Source: T1SED10-198M sp003554345 [NCBI: Candidatus Sumerlaeota bacterium]
Lineage (GTDB): Bacteria; Sumerlaeota; T1SED10-198M
NCBI GenBank assembly: GCA_003554345.1
Contig: PWGE01000126.1
Coordinates: 1-9,579 of the forward strand
DNA: 9,579 bases
Reading direction: 5' to 3'
A model generated the notes under the pieces. It was not told the origin of the DNA. It searched no databases and saw only the letters and a program-made list of their open reading frames with translations. Both the position numbers and the translations under genes were made by a program. Positions 6,916 through 9,579 of the stretch are shown here, one piece after another; the first letter of the stretch is position 1; every line of letters starts with the position of its first letter.

Positions 6916-8229
6916 ATGGCACATCAAGAGGAAAGCAATCTTAAATACTTTGTACTGGACACCAGTGTCTTCATACACAATCCTCATTCTATTCTGTCAT
7001 TCAAAGATAATGTAGTGGTTATCCCCTTAGCCGTCCTGGAGGAACTGGATGCTCTCAAGAAGAGTTCCGGAGAAAAAGGACGAAATGCCAGGGAGACCAT
7101 ACGCTTTCTGGAAAGAAATAAGGGGAAAAAAGCCATACAAAAAGGGATTAAAATTGAGGAAAACATTCGTGTTAAAATCGAACTCAATTATGCCCAACCG
7201 CAGGATATTGATATTTCAACGGATAAGATGGACAACAAAATAATTTTAACCGCCCTGAAACTCAAGAATGAAAACAAAAAGGTATTCTTCATATCGAAAG
7301 ATATTAATGCCCGTACAAAAGCCATGGCGTTGGGGATATATGCAGAAGATTATGAAAAAGAAAAGGTAAATTTTGAAGGCCTCTATGCAGGGTACCTGTC
7401 CCGAAAGATTTCTCCGGACCAGAGAGCCACTTTTGTGGAAAAAAATCTTTTGCCATGGGAAGGAGACCCCCTTTTCCCTCATCAATATGTCATATTAGAA
7501 TCACCAGATGAGGATCCCCTGCCGGCAAGATACGACAGTGAAAGCTCGCAACTCATCCCTATTGCTCAAAACAAACAGTCTATCTGGGGAATACAGCCCC
7601 GAAACATTCTGCAGGAATTTGCCATAGACATGCTTCTCGATGATTCTATCTCCCTGGTAACCCTGGTAGGCATTGCCGGTACAGGAAAAACTCTTCTTGC
7701 TCTTGCCTGTGCTCTGCAAAAAACCATCGATGAACAAAAATATCATAAACTCCTGGTTTCCCGTCCTATCATTCCACTCGGAAAAGATATCGGTTTCCTG
7801 CCCGGCAGTAAAGAGCAAAAGTTAACTCACTGGATGGAACCCATCTTTGATAACCTGGAGCAACTGGCCGGCGGATCTCAAAATAAAACATATTCCACTC
7901 CGGAATACCTTCTGGATTCCAAGTTCATAGAGCTGGAGGCGGTCACCTATATACGAGGACGCTCCTTACCCCGGCAATTTATTATTATTGATGAAGCCCA
8001 GAACCTCACTCCCCATGAAATAAAGACTATTGTCAGCCGGGCAGGAGAAGAAACCAAGGTTGTTCTGACCGGCGATCCCTATCAAATTGACAATCCCTAC
8101 CTGGATGCCAATTCAAATGGTTTATCATATCTTGTGGATAGATTTAAAGCGGAAAAAGTACATGCCCACATCACTCTTTCTAAATCAGAAAGAAGTTATT
8201 TAGCAGAATTAGCGGCAAATTTACTATAA
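6916..8229 (+). CDS. PIN-PhoH fusion ATPase (PhoH2 type)
   Basis: The 437-aa protein joins two domains. Residues 10-150 form a PIN nuclease domain: FVLDTSVFI with Asp15, VLEELDALK with Glu42/Glu43, DNKII with Asp106 and FFISKDINAR with Asp129, so the acidic metal-binding set looks intact. Residues 225-437 form the PhoH P-loop ATPase: Walker A GIAGTGKT (252-259, Lys258), VSRPIIPLGKDIGFLPG (281-297), and Walker B FIIIDEAQN (355-363), then LTGDPYQIDNP (384-393). Known PhoH2 proteins have reported RNA helicase and ribonuclease activity; the biological role here is not known. Unlike mycobacterial phoH2 it has no small antitoxin-like gene in front; the upstream gene is the glycosyltransferase. AGGTGA at 6907-6912 is the ribosome binding site. 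It is upstream of pilM, which has its own promoter, so functional linkage to pili is not implied. Confidence 0.95.
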   Translation: MAHQEESNLKYFVLDTSVFIHNPHSILSFKDNVVVIPLAVLEELDALKKSSGEKGRNARETIRFLERNKGKKAIQKGIKIEENIRVKIELNYAQPQDIDISTDKMDNKIILTALKLKNENKKVFFISKDINARTKAMALGIYAEDYEKEKVNFEGLYAGYLSRKISPDQRATFVEKNLLPWEGDPLFPHQYVILESPDEDPLPARYDSESSQLIPIAQNKQSIWGIQPRNILQEFAIDMLLDDSISLVTLVGIAGTGKTLLALACALQKTIDEQKYHKLLVSRPIIPLGKDIGFLPGSKEQKLTHWMEPIFDNLEQLAGGSQNKTYSTPEYLLDSKFIELEAVTYIRGRSLPRQFIIIDEAQNLTPHEIKTIVSRAGEETKVVLTGDPYQIDNPYLDANSNGLSYLVDRFKAEKVHAHITLSKSERSYLAELAANLL

Positions 8230-8243
8230 ATTTTGCACAGACC

Positions 8244-8272
8244 TTGACAATTAAAAAAAAAGGATGTATATA
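8244..8272 (+). promoter_or_regulatory. Sigma70-like promoter for pilM
   Basis: A perfect -35 TTGACA (8244-8249) is followed after exactly 17 nt, largely an A-tract, by TATATA (8267-8272), four of six matches to the -10 consensus. It lies in the 91-nt gap after the PhoH gene and would give a leader of about 40 nt before the pilM ATG. This suggests the pilus genes start a new transcription unit. It is the best promoter match I found in the window. Confidence 0.65.
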
Positions 8273-8305
8273 TAAGCTTGAATAATAAAGAAAGAGAGAA
8301 AGAAT

Positions 8306-8311
8306 AAGGAG
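8306..8311 (+). promoter_or_regulatory. Strong ribosome binding site of pilM
   Basis: AAGGAG lies 9 nt before the ATG at 8321 within a purine-only tract. It fixes the start of pilM, since the protein then begins directly with the family-typical MGLFSRKAVAVDIG. Confidence 0.75.
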
Positions 8312-8320
8312 AAAAAGATT

Positions 8321-9490
8321 ATGGGGTTGTTTTCCAGAAAAGCAGTCGCGGTTGATATTGGATCAACCTCCGTGAAAGTGCTCGAAATCACCAAGAAGTC
8401 CGGTCAGCCTCACATGGGTAAATTTGCCATAGAACCCATAGCTGTCCCGGACGTGGATTCTCCCGATTTGCTTGTCAAGAACAAAGCAAATGCCATCAAG
8501 ACCGCTTTGCGGCGAGCCAACATCAAAACGAAAAGATGCATTACATCAGTATCGGGAGAAAAAGTGCTGGTACGGTACATTCAAATGCCTAAAATGCCTG
8601 AAGAAGACCTTGCCAATGCTATTTCCTGGGAAGCTGAAGAACATATTCCTTTCAAGATAGATGACGTAAATCTTGATTTTGTGGTCTTAGGAGATGTTCA
8701 GGGTTCCCAGGAACCCAAGCTGGACATTTTGCTGGTTTGTGCCACAAAAGAACTTATTCATGAGCAACTCAATATTTTGCAGCGTGCTGGTTTGCAGGCT
8801 GATGAAATAGATGTAGATGGTTTCGCGGTGGTCAATTACATGGAACACAATTGCTCGCCTCAGACTGCTGAAGCAGTAGCCATCATTAATATTGGGGCTT
8901 CCAAAACCAATATTAATATTTACAGAAATGGCAACATATGGTTTTCCCGGGACATTAACATCGGGGGCAACTCTATTTCAGAAGCCCTTGTTTCCCGGAA
9001 AGGCGTTTCTTTTCAAGAAGCAGAAGAAATTAAAAAGAAAGTCCCCCTGCCCTCCTTTCAAAAAGAAGAAAGCGGAGATGAAAGCCCACTCGAAGAGGAA
9101 AACGATTCAGAAATTTACGATGCTATCAAGGGAACAGTAGAGGATATCACAGGAGAAAAACTGGAAGGCAAAGGACTTCAATCCGATTTAACCAATATCA
9201 TCTTAGAAGGTTTTGATCCTATTTTAACAGAAATAAAACGTTCTATTCAGTTCTTTGAAAATCAGATGGAAGAAGCGCATGTTTCCAGGGCTTTTTTAAG
9301 TGGTGGCACCTGTCGTTTCGAACGCATCACAGATTATCTTGAAAAAGAACTGGGCGTTAAGGTAGAACTCTTGAATTTTTTAACCAATGTGTCTGTGCCG
9401 GCACCGATAGAATCCGATATTCGTAACGACAACCTGACTCCCTTCCTGGGAGTTTCAATGGGAATGGGACTAAGAAAGGTGGTGGAATAA
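8321..9490 (+). CDS. pilM: Type IV pilus assembly protein PilM (actin-like ATPase)
   Basis: Cytoplasmic actin-like protein that binds the N-terminal tail of PilN and links the pilus motor to the PilNO inner-membrane platform. In 389 aa it shows the phosphate-1 loop AVDIGSTSVKVLEI (10-23), the typical QMPKMPEEDLANAISWEAEEHIPF segment split at 88-111, IDVDGFAVVNY (163-173), phosphate-2 NIGASKTNINI (190-200), SRDINIGGNSI (209-219) and the adenosine loop FLSGGT (325-330), then the closing FLGVSMGMGLR. Residues 246-283 are an acidic, Glu/Ser-rich stretch lying where PilM proteins have a variable loop; it appears longer than usual. It is followed with zero spacing by pilN, as in pilMNOPQ operons of many diderms. 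Confidence 0.96.
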   Translation: MGLFSRKAVAVDIGSTSVKVLEITKKSGQPHMGKFAIEPIAVPDVDSPDLLVKNKANAIKTALRRANIKTKRCITSVSGEKVLVRYIQMPKMPEEDLANAISWEAEEHIPFKIDDVNLDFVVLGDVQGSQEPKLDILLVCATKELIHEQLNILQRAGLQADEIDVDGFAVVNYMEHNCSPQTAEAVAIINIGASKTNINIYRNGNIWFSRDINIGGNSISEALVSRKGVSFQEAEEIKKKVPLPSFQKEESGDESPLEEENDSEIYDAIKGTVEDITGEKLEGKGLQSDLTNIILEGFDPILTEIKRSIQFFENQMEEAHVSRAFLSGGTCRFERITDYLEKELGVKVELLNFLTNVSVPAPIESDIRNDNLTPFLGVSMGMGLRKVVE

Positions 9491-9579
9491 ATGATACGTG
9501 TTAACCTCCATGAAAGTGGAAAAAAGAAAAAGTCTCAGGAAAGAACAATCGTTCTTGTTCTGGGCCCTTTATTGCCCAC
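9491..9579 (+). CDS. pilN: Type IV pilus assembly protein PilN (N-terminal fragment, cut by window edge)
   Basis: An ATG immediately after the pilM stop opens a frame through the window end (29 complete codons). It starts MIRVNLHESGKKKKSQE, matching the short MIR(I/V)NL cytoplasmic tail of PilN that docks onto PilM, followed by a basic stretch and the beginning of a hydrophobic segment (TIVLVLGPLLP) expected to be its single membrane helix. A GGTGG-rich stretch at the end of pilM serves as ribosome binding site. The position after pilM supports the call; the periplasmic part is not visible. Confidence 0.85.
   Translation, partial: MIRVNLHESGKKKKSQERTIVLVLGPLLP

Noticed and set aside
7246-7818. 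Minus-strand open frames inside the PIN-PhoH gene
   Set aside because: They are shadows of a strong gene; no motifs and no supporting ribosome sites.
1-9579. CRISPR arrays, tRNA or rRNA genes, insertion sequences, long repeats
   Set aside because: No regularly spaced repeats, cloverleaf-like stretches, transposase motifs or terminal inverted repeats were seen by reading both strands.

Overview
The window (9,579 bp, moderate to low GC, gene-dense, short spacers with purine-rich Shine-Dalgarno sites) looks like ordinary chromosome of a diderm bacterium. Enzymes for ADP-heptose synthesis imply a heptose-containing lipopolysaccharide or other surface glycan, and pilM/pilN imply type IV pili. The sequence does not fix the phylum. 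I see no insertion sequences, phage genes, tRNA or rRNA genes, or CRISPR arrays.

Left half, minus strand (read from 4177 down to 1): a receiver-only response regulator, an S41/CtpA-type PDZ protease with an N-terminal membrane anchor, TsaD (tRNA t6A synthesis), a Dus-type tRNA-dihydrouridine synthase, and a J-domain-like protein cut by the window edge. Spacers are 49, 5, 18 (9 if the GTG start of dus is used) and 14 nt, so at least the last four genes look like one operon. Two successive genes act on tRNA modification.

Right half, plus strand (from 4283 to the end): gmhB and rfaE2 overlap by 11 nt and encode two of the steps to ADP-heptose. Then come a possible 35-codon small ORF that bridges rfaE2 and the next gene, a divergent GT-B type glycosyltransferase, a PIN-PhoH fusion ATPase, and pilM directly abutting pilN (cut by the edge). 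pilM has its own good sigma70-like promoter. The two halves diverge from a 105-bp AT-rich region whose 14-bp palindrome carries a TATAAT hexamer on each strand.

No clearly new multi-gene system is visible. The points most worth a second look are the J domain whose HPD triad reads NPE, the small ORF translationally placed between rfaE2 and the glycosyltransferase, the shared divergent promoter, and the Pro-to-Ser change next to the predicted catalytic cysteine of the dihydrouridine synthase.
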